Of a stretch of DNA of 11,098 bases, positions 1 to 5,381 are shown one piece after another. Location of the stretch: NCBI GenBank assembly GCA_028064935.1, contig JAPTWT010000237.1, positions 1 through 11,098 on the forward strand. Reading direction: 5' to 3'. Source of the stretch: Gammaproteobacteria bacterium. GTDB lineage: Bacteria; Pseudomonadota; Gammaproteobacteria; Acidiferrobacterales; Acidiferrobacteraceae. The notes beneath the pieces were generated by a model. The model ran no database searches and had not been told where the DNA came from. It was given only the letters and a program-made list of their open reading frames with translations. A program made the translations under genes and the position numbers. Every line of letters starts with the position of its first letter. Within the stretch, counting starts at the first letter, position 1.

Positions 1-1
1 C

Positions 2-64
2 TTCAAGGCTGACTGGAGCGGAAGTGGAGCGGAAACGGATTTTGTGGGGGAGATGCTGCTCTAA
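2..64 (+). CDS. C-terminal end of an unidentified protein (partial, 20 codons)
   Basis: An open frame enters from the left edge and ends at TAA 62-64. It encodes a Ser/Gly-rich tail (DWSGSGAETDFVGEMLL). No family is recognisable from 20 residues. It stops 14 bases before the displaced tRNA 3' end, so it is either the last gene outside the element or the end of a gene of a neighbouring element. An integrase cannot be excluded or supported. The only evidence is an open frame with a stop before the tRNA scar. Confidence 0.3.
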   Translation, partial: FKADWSGSGAETDFVGEMLL

Positions 65-78
65 GTCCTTGTTTTTAT

Positions 79-127
79 TGGTGGGCGATAGTGGGATCGA
101 ACCACTGACCCCTGCCGTGTGAAGGCA
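79..127 (-). tRNA. 3' fragment of a tRNA-Val(CAC) gene, probable attachment-site scar
   Basis: Read on the minus strand, this 49-base stretch starts in the anticodon stem. It contains the anticodon loop TTCACAC (anticodon CAC, valine), the 3' anticodon strand GGCAG, a five-base variable loop, a perfect T-arm (AGTGG, loop TTCGATC, CCACT), the 3' acceptor strand ATCGCCC, discriminator A and encoded CCA. Bases beyond 127 do not continue into a D-arm or 5' acceptor strand, so this is not an intact tRNA. tRNA 3' ends are the classical target of tyrosine-recombinase integration, and a detached 3' end marks the far boundary of an element. The polarity places the element to the right of 127. Confidence 0.8.
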
Positions 128-199
128 TAAATTATGTCTTATCGTGTCCCTTCTTGGCACCCTCATGCACAAATTACCCTTGATTCTCTTGATATCTTT

Positions 200-218
200 C
201 GTGTCACCAGACGACACG
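200..218. repeat. Small inverted repeat between the att scar and the first minus-strand gene
   Basis: CGTGTC (200-205) and GACACG (213-218) form a perfect 6-bp hairpin with a 7-base loop, about 35 bases past the stop codon of the minus-strand gene ending at 253. No T-run follows it on the minus strand, so intrinsic terminator activity is doubtful. It could equally be an arm-type site near the att core. Confidence 0.25.
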
Positions 219-252
219 CTATGCCACGTAATGCCTTCGCGTTACAGCAAAA

Positions 253-1206
253 TTACAGCACGGCTTTACTTGGGCTTTTGAGTCGCCTCGACAAAGTCGA
301 AGGAGATAGCCCTACGGACTTGGCAGCCGACCGTAACGACGCCCCCTTTTTTATAAGCATCATCGCGCCATGAATCTTTTTCTGACTATGTACTCGGGGA
401 CGGCCCCCTAGGCGTGCACAGTGACGCCGATTTTCTGCCACAAACAAGTCGTACTCCTCTTCGACTTGTTGCCGTGCCGCCGCATAGATATTTGGGTCTG
501 GTCCGCAGGATCGATTACCAAGCACCCCGTCTTCATCGTCATGCCCTGCAAAGACATGGATAGTTTTACCGACATGACTAGCAAAGCAGTCACGAGACCT
601 TTCCCAGTCGGCACTGGAGGTGGCAGGAAGAGTTACAGCTTTTAGTGGAATAAGGCCTGATCGCATTTGTGATGAGATGAGCCTGTAGGTCTCTCCAAGC
701 CCCCATATGCCACCGGCCCATTCTGCAATTTTCTTTGCGCGCCGCCCACCCGCTGTGCCCGGCGCATGGGTCGCACACACTGGTATTAACGCCTTTTTTT
801 GTTTCAGTTTTGGTTCTAAGAAATAGGAGCGCGTCCGCGCTGATCGGGCGCAGAAAAAACACGGGGGCGGAGGCGCATAATCTTTCACGGACCGATCTTT
901 AATAATCAAGGATTCCACCCAAAACGACATTCGAAATGAAAACTCGTGAGCAGCCCAATGAACAGGCCGCGAAGCTGTTTCAATAACGCGGTCTAGATAT
1001 AAAAAAGGGGTTGGACTGTTAGTGGTCACCGCCGCTTCGGCGGCGCGGATGATGCTATCCCTCACATCCCGCGGCCAACGCGCAATGACCTGACTATTTC
1101 TCACACGCTGCAAAATAAGAGCAAACGCCGGTGGAATATCTCGCCGGCGCCGTAGCACCCGCGCGATTTCGCGTTCCACATCAATAAATTCCTGTTGCAT
1201 ATCCAT
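253..1206 (-). CDS. 317-aa protein with CxxC/CxxH motif and C-terminal helix-turn-helix, function unknown
   Basis: I do not recognise a named family. Residues 116-119 (CFFC) and 144-147 (CATH) form a CxxC...CxxH pair that could bind one zinc ion. The last 45 residues (about 268-312) follow the pattern of a resolvase/Hin-type HTH: a GRPR lead-in, a helix, then SLRSAAKSVGLSPSTLSRRL as a helix-turn-helix. It is therefore probably a DNA-binding protein. An ATG at 1206 and another at 1200 are both possible starts, and neither has a clear Shine-Dalgarno sequence. The gene is transcribed divergently from the excisionase-like gene at 1282, across about 75 bp holding a palindrome, which suggests a paired regulatory circuit. 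The coding call is supported by length and by an internally consistent domain pattern. Confidence 0.7.
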   Translation of the reverse strand: MDMQQEFIDVEREIARVLRRRRDIPPAFALILQRVRNSQVIARWPRDVRDSIIRAAEAAVTTNSPTPFLYLDRVIETASRPVHWAAHEFSFRMSFWVESLIIKDRSVKDYAPPPPCFFCARSARTRSYFLEPKLKQKKALIPVCATHAPGTAGGRRAKKIAEWAGGIWGLGETYRLISSQMRSGLIPLKAVTLPATSSADWERSRDCFASHVGKTIHVFAGHDDEDGVLGNRSCGPDPNIYAAARQQVEEEYDLFVAENRRHCARLGGRPRVHSQKKIHGAMMLIKKGASLRSAAKSVGLSPSTLSRRLKSPSKAVL

Positions 1207-1220
1207 GCGTCAAGTTTAGC

Positions 1221-1230
1221 CGATGCATCG
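1221..1230. promoter_or_regulatory. Perfect 10-bp palindrome in the divergent promoter region
   Basis: CGATGCATCG is its own reverse complement and lies between the minus-strand gene starting at 1206 and the plus-strand gene starting at 1282. Both neighbouring genes encode HTH proteins, so an operator is a reasonable guess. No promoter hexamers could be assigned convincingly. Confidence 0.3.
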
Positions 1231-1281
1231 CGATAGACAAGCTTGCACCATCCTCGTCAAGAAATGACAGGAGTATGGATT

Positions 1282-1488
1282 GTGGACAAGCTTTTGACCC
1301 GGAAAAATATCGCAGAACGTCTCCAGTGCAGTATCCGGCAAGTGCACAGACTGCAGCTCCCAGCGCCCCTCCGGTTTGGTCGGCTTGTACGCTGGAGATT
1401 GGAGGATGTGGACAACTGGATTTCCGCGCAACGTTCGCCCGGTGGCTCTGGTCGCCCCCGAAATTCTGGCAAGGCGAAGGGGGTTTAA
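1282..1488 (+). CDS. Small AlpA/excisionase-like helix-turn-helix protein
   Basis: A 68-aa product starting VDKLLTRKNIAERLQCSIRQ. The pattern is that of the MerR-like winged HTH found in AlpA regulators and excisionases: a tRKniAerLqcS helix-turn-helix, a basic wing (LRFGRLVRWR) and a final helix (LEDVDNWISAQ). Such proteins regulate or direct excision of integrated elements, or act as small repressors. I chose the GTG at 1282 because AGGAG (1269-1273) lies eight bases upstream. An in-frame TTG at 1243 and ATG at 1264 lack a good ribosome site. The next gene begins two bases after the stop, so the two are co-transcribed. Its position beside an att scar fits an element-encoded recombination directionality or control factor. 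The family call is good; the specific role is inferred. Confidence 0.72.
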   Translation: MDKLLTRKNIAERLQCSIRQVHRLQLPAPLRFGRLVRWRLEDVDNWISAQRSPGGSGRPRNSGKAKGV

Positions 1489-1490
1489 CT

Positions 1491-2078
1491 ATGTGCGCAC
1501 AGACCACAGATCCCGCTTGCGCAACCCCTTGGGCGAACCTGACGCTTGACCAGCAAAAAGAGTTTATTAAGTCCGTGGGCGGCCGAGTGGCAGCTGCTGA
1601 CTATATTTTATCTGGACGCGCTGGTGGTGGCTCTCAAAACAGGGAGAGAAATCGCCGGATTCGTGAAACCCATTTACAGGGGCGTAATATCGACCATGAT
1701 CACGATGACCTCTCTACGAGTGCCGCTCCTAAGGCAACGGTGTCACGGGGCGGCCCCGCGCGTGCTTTTGATAAGGACGCATGGGCAGCGATCTTGCTTT
1801 GCTATCCAGATGATGCCGCGGACCGCGACATCCTCTTCTGGTCGGCCAAACTGGGGGCAGGGAAATCGAAAGCGATCGGAGTCAAGGTGGGGCGGACGGA
1901 CAAGAGAGTTCGACAAATCCAGGATAAAATTCAGGCTTGGTCGCGCACACATTTGACTCGCGAACAAATTCTTTACGCGCAGGCGCGCGTAGTCGAATTC
2001 GACATTGATGGTTTAGCCGAACCTAAGCGCCGGCTGCTCTCAAAAGCGGGCCGCAAGCGGAAAAAGGTCACCGGGTAA
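1491..2078 (+). CDS. 195-aa basic protein of unknown function, second gene of the excisionase-like operon
   Basis: The ATG at 1491 follows an AAGGGGG ribosome-binding stretch and lies two bases after the upstream stop. The open frame extends further upstream, but that part overlaps the previous gene and is not needed. The N-terminal half has a charged segment with a run of alternating His/Asp (about residues 68-73). The segment around 125-150 (IGVKVGRTDKRVRQIQDKIQ) resembles a helix-turn-helix recognition region, and the C-terminus ends in a lysine/arginine cluster (KAGRKRKK), so nucleic-acid binding is likely. No family is recognised. The frame contains one exact copy (1697-1710) of the TGATCACGATGACC motif repeated downstream at 2408-2465, possibly linking it to that regulatory site. 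Confidence 0.6.
   Translation: MCAQTTDPACATPWANLTLDQQKEFIKSVGGRVAAADYILSGRAGGGSQNRERNRRIRETHLQGRNIDHDHDDLSTSAAPKATVSRGGPARAFDKDAWAAILLCYPDDAADRDILFWSAKLGAGKSKAIGVKVGRTDKRVRQIQDKIQAWSRTHLTREQILYAQARVVEFDIDGLAEPKRRLLSKAGRKRKKVTG
1697..1710 (+). repeat. Outlying copy of the TGATCACGATGACC repeat, inside a coding gene
   Basis: Fourteen bases identical to the first copy of the downstream cluster (2408-2421), lying within the 195-aa gene about 700 bases upstream. It also encodes part of an Asp/His-rich stretch, so the match may be constrained by protein coding rather than by binding. Confidence 0.4.
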
Positions 2079-2347
2079 CGATATTGCTACGCCTATCTCG
2101 ATGTTGGCACCCTCGTGCCGCCGTCACCCAAGGCGTCTCGCTGTGCAACAAGTCGCCGCTCGCGCCGACGCTTCGTAGACCCAAAGCAATGCGATTTCGG
2201 GCGGGAAGTCTTGGCATGACGCCCATCCGAGACACTCACAGTGGTGGAATGCTTTCCGTGCCATGCCGCCTGGCAGTCGATTACAGAAAAGGGTACATAA
2301 AGGTCACGCCATCTGGTCCCGGGCGACTCATCCGCCAGGGCTTTTTC

Positions 2348-2377
2348 TTGACGGATCGTGATAAGATAGATTAAAAT
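2348..2377 (+). promoter_or_regulatory. Possible sigma70-type promoter upstream of the repeat cluster
   Basis: TTGACG (2348-2353) is followed after 18 bases by TAAAAT (2372-2377). The match is fair but unproven. Transcription would run rightward through the TGATCACGAT repeats toward the nuclease cassette, placing the repeats at +25 to +90, as for a roadblock or leader-control site. Confidence 0.25.
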
Positions 2378-2386
2378 AACGAATCG

Positions 2387-2399
2387 GCGCTACGCGCCA
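2387..2399. repeat. Short GC hairpin GGCGC-TAC-GCGCC
   Basis: A perfect 5-bp stem with a 3-base loop, immediately left of the TGATCACGAT cluster. There is no T-run on the plus strand. On the minus strand it is followed by a weakly T-rich stretch, so it is not a convincing terminator. Confidence 0.3.
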
Positions 2400-2407
2400 A
2401 TCACAGT

Positions 2408-2465
2408 TGATCACGATGACCAGAACGCTGATCACGATCAGATAAGAATCCGTGATCACGATGAC
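2408..2465 (+). repeat. Three phased TGATCACGAT direct repeats (iteron or operator cluster)
   Basis: Copies start at 2408, 2429 and 2453, 21 and 24 bases apart, so they fall about two helical turns from one another. Copies one and three extend to TGATCACGATGAC followed by C/T-AGAA and an ACGC end. The middle copy lies in a perfect inverted repeat CTGATC-AC-GATCAG (2428-2441). This is the usual look of binding sites for one regulator or initiator on the same DNA face. No replication initiator gene is seen nearby, so an operator for the cassette downstream or the HTH operon upstream is more likely than an origin. Confidence 0.55.
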
Positions 2466-2744
2466 TAGAATACGCACTTATTTTCGAAAATGACTTTTGC
2501 TGCGACGATGCGGTAAGCTCTCTAGGCCGCGGGAACAAGTAATCGGACAGTCCGGGGGGATATCCGCTGATATGGACAAGACCGAATACAGGCAACTATC
2601 CATCCGAGCCTAGGAGAACACGTCCAGGACTTATCTGGTAGGCGCGTTGCCCCTGTTGGTACTCGCTACAATATCTGTCATCACAACTCTTAACTACGCT
2701 GTGGGTCCAATTCATTATTATCAGGAAAATTATTAGGAGGAGAG

Positions 2745-3209
2745 ATGTTTAAGGATTTCGACGGGACCAAGAAACAGTTAGCTGAACTTGCGGAGATCGT
2801 TAATAAGTTCAAGTCGGAAGCGGTTCAGCTAAAATTGCTTGAGTTGCTCTTTGACACCACTCCGCAGAACATTGACGAGGACGCAAAATCAAGCAAATCG
2901 TCAATGTCTAAGAAAGGGGCAAGGCGAAAGAAAACAACGCCCCAAACTTCTACAAGCTCGGACAACGAAAACAAGGGCTCGAAGAAACCCTCGTCGTTTG
3001 GCCCTGCCACAATTCTTAAAAAGCTCTACGATGAAGAATTTTTTTCTGAACCCAGGACGATTTCCGATATTTGCCAGCATTCTGAGATAAGTTTCGCTAA
3101 AAAGATCAAGTCCAATGAAATATCCGGAAGGCTTGGCAGGATGGTTCGAGATGGTGAGCTGGTTAGGCGGAAGAATTCTGACAACCAATACGCATATACC
3201 AAGTCGTGA
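2745..3209 (+). CDS. 154-aa two-part protein with a winged-helix-like C-terminus, first gene of putative defence cassette
   Basis: The ATG at 2745 is preceded by a very strong AGGAGGAG ribosome site. Residues 1-37 form an amphipathic, probably coiled-coil or dimerising helix (LAELAEIVNKFKSEA, QLKLLELLF). Residues 45-85 are a low-complexity, Lys/Ser/Thr-rich linker that is likely disordered and could contact nucleic acid. Residues 86-154 have a helix-helix-wing pattern (TISDICQHSEIS, SGRLGRMVRDGELVRR, QYAYTKS) typical of a winged-helix DNA-binding or adaptor domain. The stop overlaps the GTG start of the next gene, so translational coupling is expected. No named family is recognised. It could be the sensor/regulator or a structural adaptor of the operon. 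Composition is AT-richer than the transfer genes. Confidence 0.7.
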   Translation: MFKDFDGTKKQLAELAEIVNKFKSEAVQLKLLELLFDTTPQNIDEDAKSSKSSMSKKGARRKKTTPQTSTSSDNENKGSKKPSSFGPATILKKLYDEEFFSEPRTISDICQHSEISFAKKIKSNEISGRLGRMVRDGELVRRKNSDNQYAYTKS

Positions 3210-4012
3210 GTGATTTGCTATTAAACGCCTTGAAAGGCATTGAAAAGCCAATACGGAAGAGGCTTTGCGATTCATACATTGATTTGAAGCGTAATCTTGC
3301 GGAATCCAGGCACGAAGCCGCAGGTCTCAGCGCCGGAAAGCTTTGTGAGGCGGGTATTCGACATTTACAGCACCGGGCCTTTGGGTTTAGTACACCATTT
3401 GGCAATAAGATCGCGAATTTCGCAGACGAGTGTCGCCGTATTATCAGCGCGCCTGCTGGCCTGAACGTCACAGAGTCAGAAAAAAACGTTCTACCGAGGG
3501 CGTTGGTGTTTCTTTACACAATGCGCAACAAACGCGGTATCGGCCATGTGGGTGGGGATGTCGACCCGAATTCGATCGATAGTGCGTTAATTGGTCGCGT
3601 TGCGGATTGGGTGGTGTGCGAGCTAATCCGCATTCATCACAATTTATCCCTTGAGGAAGCTCAAGACCTTGTGGATAGCTTGGCTGTTCGCCAACTGCCA
3701 GATGTATGGGAAGTGGCGGGGAAGAAACGGGTGCTCCGGGAAGGGTTGACTGCGAAAGACCAGTTGCTTCTGCTTCTCTATTCCTGCAAAAATCAAACCG
3801 TTTTGACGGAGGATTTGGTGGGCTGGGTAGAGTACTCGAACCCTGCAGTTATCCGCAGCCGAATTCTGGGTCAACTGCATAAGGATCGATTCGTGGAGTG
3901 GGATCGAGAATCTGAGTTCGTAACACTGTCGCCAAAGGGGGCTAAGTACGTTGAGGAGAAGCTAGTTACCGCCGAACAAGTCGTTGCAGTAGACGTTGGA
4001 CCGCGAGCATGA
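3206..4012 (+). CDS. 268-aa HEPN-motif protein with C-terminal winged helix, second gene of putative defence cassette
   Basis: The GTG start at 3206 overlaps the TGA of the upstream gene (GTGA), the mark of coupled translation. Residues 107-114 (RNKRGIGH) match the HEPN ribonuclease signature R-x(4-6)-H with a polar residue after the Arg, set between predicted helices (LPRALVFLYTM before, IGRVADWVVCELIRI after) as in HEPN and abortive-infection C-terminal domains. The following GGDVDPNSIDSAL segment is also of the kind seen next to RN..GH motifs in such proteins. Residues about 182-252 look like a winged helix ending LSPKGAKYVEEKL. HEPN proteins are RNases in toxin-antitoxin, Abi and CRISPR systems, so RNA cleavage on infection is plausible. 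This is inferred from the motif only, and no exact family name can be given. Confidence 0.68.
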   Translation: MSDLLLNALKGIEKPIRKRLCDSYIDLKRNLAESRHEAAGLSAGKLCEAGIRHLQHRAFGFSTPFGNKIANFADECRRIISAPAGLNVTESEKNVLPRALVFLYTMRNKRGIGHVGGDVDPNSIDSALIGRVADWVVCELIRIHHNLSLEEAQDLVDSLAVRQLPDVWEVAGKKRVLREGLTAKDQLLLLLYSCKNQTVLTEDLVGWVEYSNPAVIRSRILGQLHKDRFVEWDRESEFVTLSPKGAKYVEEKLVTAEQVVAVDVGPRA

Positions 4013-4024
4013 CGGAGGAACCTG

Positions 4025-4453
4025 ATGGTCGCGTTTGAGCGAGTTCGCTACGCAAAGCTGAATCCGCGTCAGAAGGAGAATTACAATTTCCAGCGTGTGT
4101 CGGGAGTGCTTGCAAAATACGGCTTCGTCACCATGCGTCTTAGCGACGACTGGCAAGGTGCGGACTTTTTGGCGCAACATATTGATGGTGAGACTCTGCT
4201 TAGGGTGCAGTTAAAGAGCCGCTTTGCAATTGCAAAAAAATATATGGGAAAAGGTCTTTACATCTGCTTTCGCCGGAAAAATGTGTGGTACATGTATCCT
4301 CACGATACGTTGGTCGAATGGGCACTGAAGCACACGAACATCGGCAACACCGGCTCGTGGAAGCGGCAGGAGCTTTATTCGGTCCCGAAACCCTCGCAGG
4401 CCCTTGCTGGCAAATTGGAGCAGTACAGGCTTGAGCCAGACGCCCAACAATAG
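4025..4453 (+). CDS. 142-aa PD-(D/E)XK-type nuclease-like protein, third gene of putative defence cassette
   Basis: The ATG at 4025 has GGAGG (4014-4018) six bases upstream and follows the previous stop by 12 bases, so it is in the same operon. The order of elements is that of the restriction-endonuclease fold: an N-terminal helix (QKENYNFQRVSGVLAKYGF), a strand and turn carrying Asp47 (DDWQGADFLA), then LLRVQLKSR with Gln62-x-Lys64 in place of the usual Glu-x-Lys. Next comes a further helix and strand with the aromatic-rich segment NVWYMYPHD. D-x14-QxK is a permitted variant of the PD-(D/E)XK active site. Small stand-alone proteins of this kind are often annotated as hypothetical or as endonuclease-like. 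Target (DNA or RNA) and catalytic competence cannot be read from sequence. Confidence 0.7.
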   Translation: MVAFERVRYAKLNPRQKENYNFQRVSGVLAKYGFVTMRLSDDWQGADFLAQHIDGETLLRVQLKSRFAIAKKYMGKGLYICFRRKNVWYMYPHDTLVEWALKHTNIGNTGSWKRQELYSVPKPSQALAGKLEQYRLEPDAQQ

Positions 4454-4825
4454 CTTGCACCCAACGCCCACTCGCTACGCCTGCAGACGTTGGTGAAGAT
4501 CGGTGTTGAATACTCATCCTAAACCCGCGAGGTGTGGACGGGTTGTACCGAACGACTGCTTTACACCGTACATTTGTCGTTCGACCTCAGTGGGACTGAT
4601 CAGCAGTTGCGGGTTTGGAGTACGCGCCGCAGTATCGGGAAAGCCACCGTTCGGCATGAAGCTCTGCCTCGTGACTGCTTCAAGACGGCACAGCGGACCA
4701 AATCGGTTCAGAACCCGCTGGCTGCAATGGCCGAACTCTGGCAGTTCGTAGTACCATCATCGAATGGCAACTTCTGGGTCGACCTTACTCCTCTCCCCGG
4801 GCTGCTGCACGGGAAGGTCCGATTC

Positions 4826-4878
4826 GCTGTATACCTCTCACTTACCTACGTTCGTATACAGCTACATTCTCTACGAAC
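4826..4878. repeat. Two overlapping, mutually exclusive inverted repeats
   Basis: GCTGTATAC (4826-4834) pairs perfectly with GTATACAGC (4854-4862) across a 19-base loop. GTTCGTA (4850-4856) pairs perfectly with TACGAAC (4872-4878) across 15 bases. The arms share 4854-4856, so only one hairpin can form at a time. No gene in the interval explains them. Confidence 0.35.
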
Positions 4879-5024
4879 CGAGAGTGCAGCAGAAGCTTCC
4901 TATTAGCCAAATGTTGCCCACGACATGAATGTTTCCTTTTGTGAACTGTGGTGGCATATCAACCATATGGTGCAAATAGCCGTTTGATTGTTGCGGGGGT
5001 TCGTGGTTACGCAACTTTGAGGTA

Positions 5025-5048
5025 AGAAAGGTTCCAAAGCACGGAACC
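5025..5048 (-). terminator. Possible intrinsic terminator of the toxin-antitoxin operon
   Basis: On the minus strand, GGTTCC and GGAACC form a 6-bp stem with a 7-base loop, followed directly by TTTCTTAC. It lies 20 bases beyond the antitoxin stop codon at 5068. The stem is short and the T-run is interrupted, so strength is uncertain. Confidence 0.4.
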
Positions 5049-5298
5049 GCCGTTCATCCAGAACAACTCAGGCATGCGCATGGAGCGAAATGCCCAGAGC
5101 GCTGACAACCTTTAGGATCGTGCTAAAATCTGGACTACACTCTCCTGAAAGTGCCTTGTATAGGCTTTCCCGGGAAAGTCCCGCGTCGCGGGCGACTTGG
5201 CTCATTCCTTTTGCGCGGGCGATGTTGCCCAATGCCTTGGCGATAAAAGCGGCATCGCCGTGAGCCTCCTCAAGACAGGCTTCGAGATAGGCTGCCAT

Positions 5299-5306
5299 CT
5301 CTTTTG
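5299..5306 (+). repeat. Left copy of the 8-bp target-site duplication (CTCTTTTG)
   Basis: Identical to 6637-6644 on the other side of the IS. Eight bases is the usual duplication length for ISL3-family elements. One copy is redundant in the reconstructed antitoxin gene. Confidence 0.85.
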
Positions 5307-5307
5307 T

Positions 5308-5331
5308 GCCTCTGTTGAATTTCGAGTGGGT
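5308..5331 (+). repeat. Left terminal inverted repeat of the ISL3-family element
   Basis: Pairs with 6614-6637 at 19 of 24 positions; the mismatches are at 5309, 5316 and 5323-5325. It also supplies most of the spurious N-terminal codons of the antitoxin fragment read on the minus strand. Confidence 0.8.
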
Positions 5332-5381
5332 ACCGATCATGGATAGAATATCGCCAGGAAACCCAATGAGGAGTGGCGGTC

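Larger units (their letters stand above)
2079..2744. other. Gene-free interval between the excisionase-like operon and the nuclease cassette
   Basis: I see no convincing gene in these 666 bases. The longer open frames lack ribosome sites and family-like sequence. What is visible is a small hairpin GGCGC-TAC-GCGCC (2387-2399), the TGATCACGAT repeat cluster (2408-2465), a possible promoter at 2348-2377 and the leader of the three-gene cassette. Confidence 0.5.
4454..5067. other. Gene-free interval downstream of the nuclease cassette
   Basis: No convincing gene is seen in these 614 bases. The open frames here give low-complexity-free but family-less peptides without ribosome sites. Visible structure is limited to overlapping inverted repeats at 4826-4878 and a possible minus-strand terminator at 5025-5048. 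It may be remnant DNA from earlier insertions. Confidence 0.45.
5068..5340 (-). pseudogene. HI1420-type antitoxin, 3' part, now fused in frame to 11 IS-derived codons
   Basis: The body is an HI1420-family (COG3636-like) antitoxin: AAYLEACLEEAHGDAAFIAK, then a Xre-type HTH (MSQVARDAGLSRESLYKALS) and the family ending TILKVVSALGISLHAHA. Native sequence begins at about 5306. The first 11 residues (MIGTHSKFNRG, 5340-5308) are translated from the left inverted repeat of the inserted IS. The true first 20 codons are on the other side of the IS at 6696-6637. The chimeric 90-aa frame keeps the whole DNA-binding domain but has no visible ribosome site at 5340, so expression is doubtful. The intact protein would have been 96 aa and would have neutralised a RelE/ParE-like toxin encoded just upstream. 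Confidence 0.85.

Noticed and set aside
79..127. Intact tRNA-Val gene
   Set aside because: The D-arm and 5' acceptor strand are missing to the right of 127, so only the 3' portion is present.
134..373. 79-aa plus-strand open frame after the tRNA fragment
   Set aside because: It overlaps the end of the better supported minus-strand 317-aa gene, has no ribosome site and shows no family-like sequence.
1275..1490. Upstream extension of the 195-aa protein to 267 aa
   Set aside because: The extension overlaps the excisionase-like gene almost entirely and reads as an out-of-frame shadow of it. The ATG at 1491 has a good ribosome site.
2084..2374. 96-aa open frame after the 195-aa gene
   Set aside because: It has a TTG start without a ribosome site, a composition unlike the neighbours and no recognisable motif. 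Treated as chance.
2401..2465. TGATCACGAT repeats as a CRISPR array
   Set aside because: The repeats are only 10-13 bp with 8-14-bp spacing and no cas genes. Iteron or operator sites explain them better.
4503..4906. Two overlapping plus-strand frames (82 and 124 aa) in the gap after the nuclease cassette
   Set aside because: They have no ribosome site and no motif, and the frames shadow one another. No evidence of coding.
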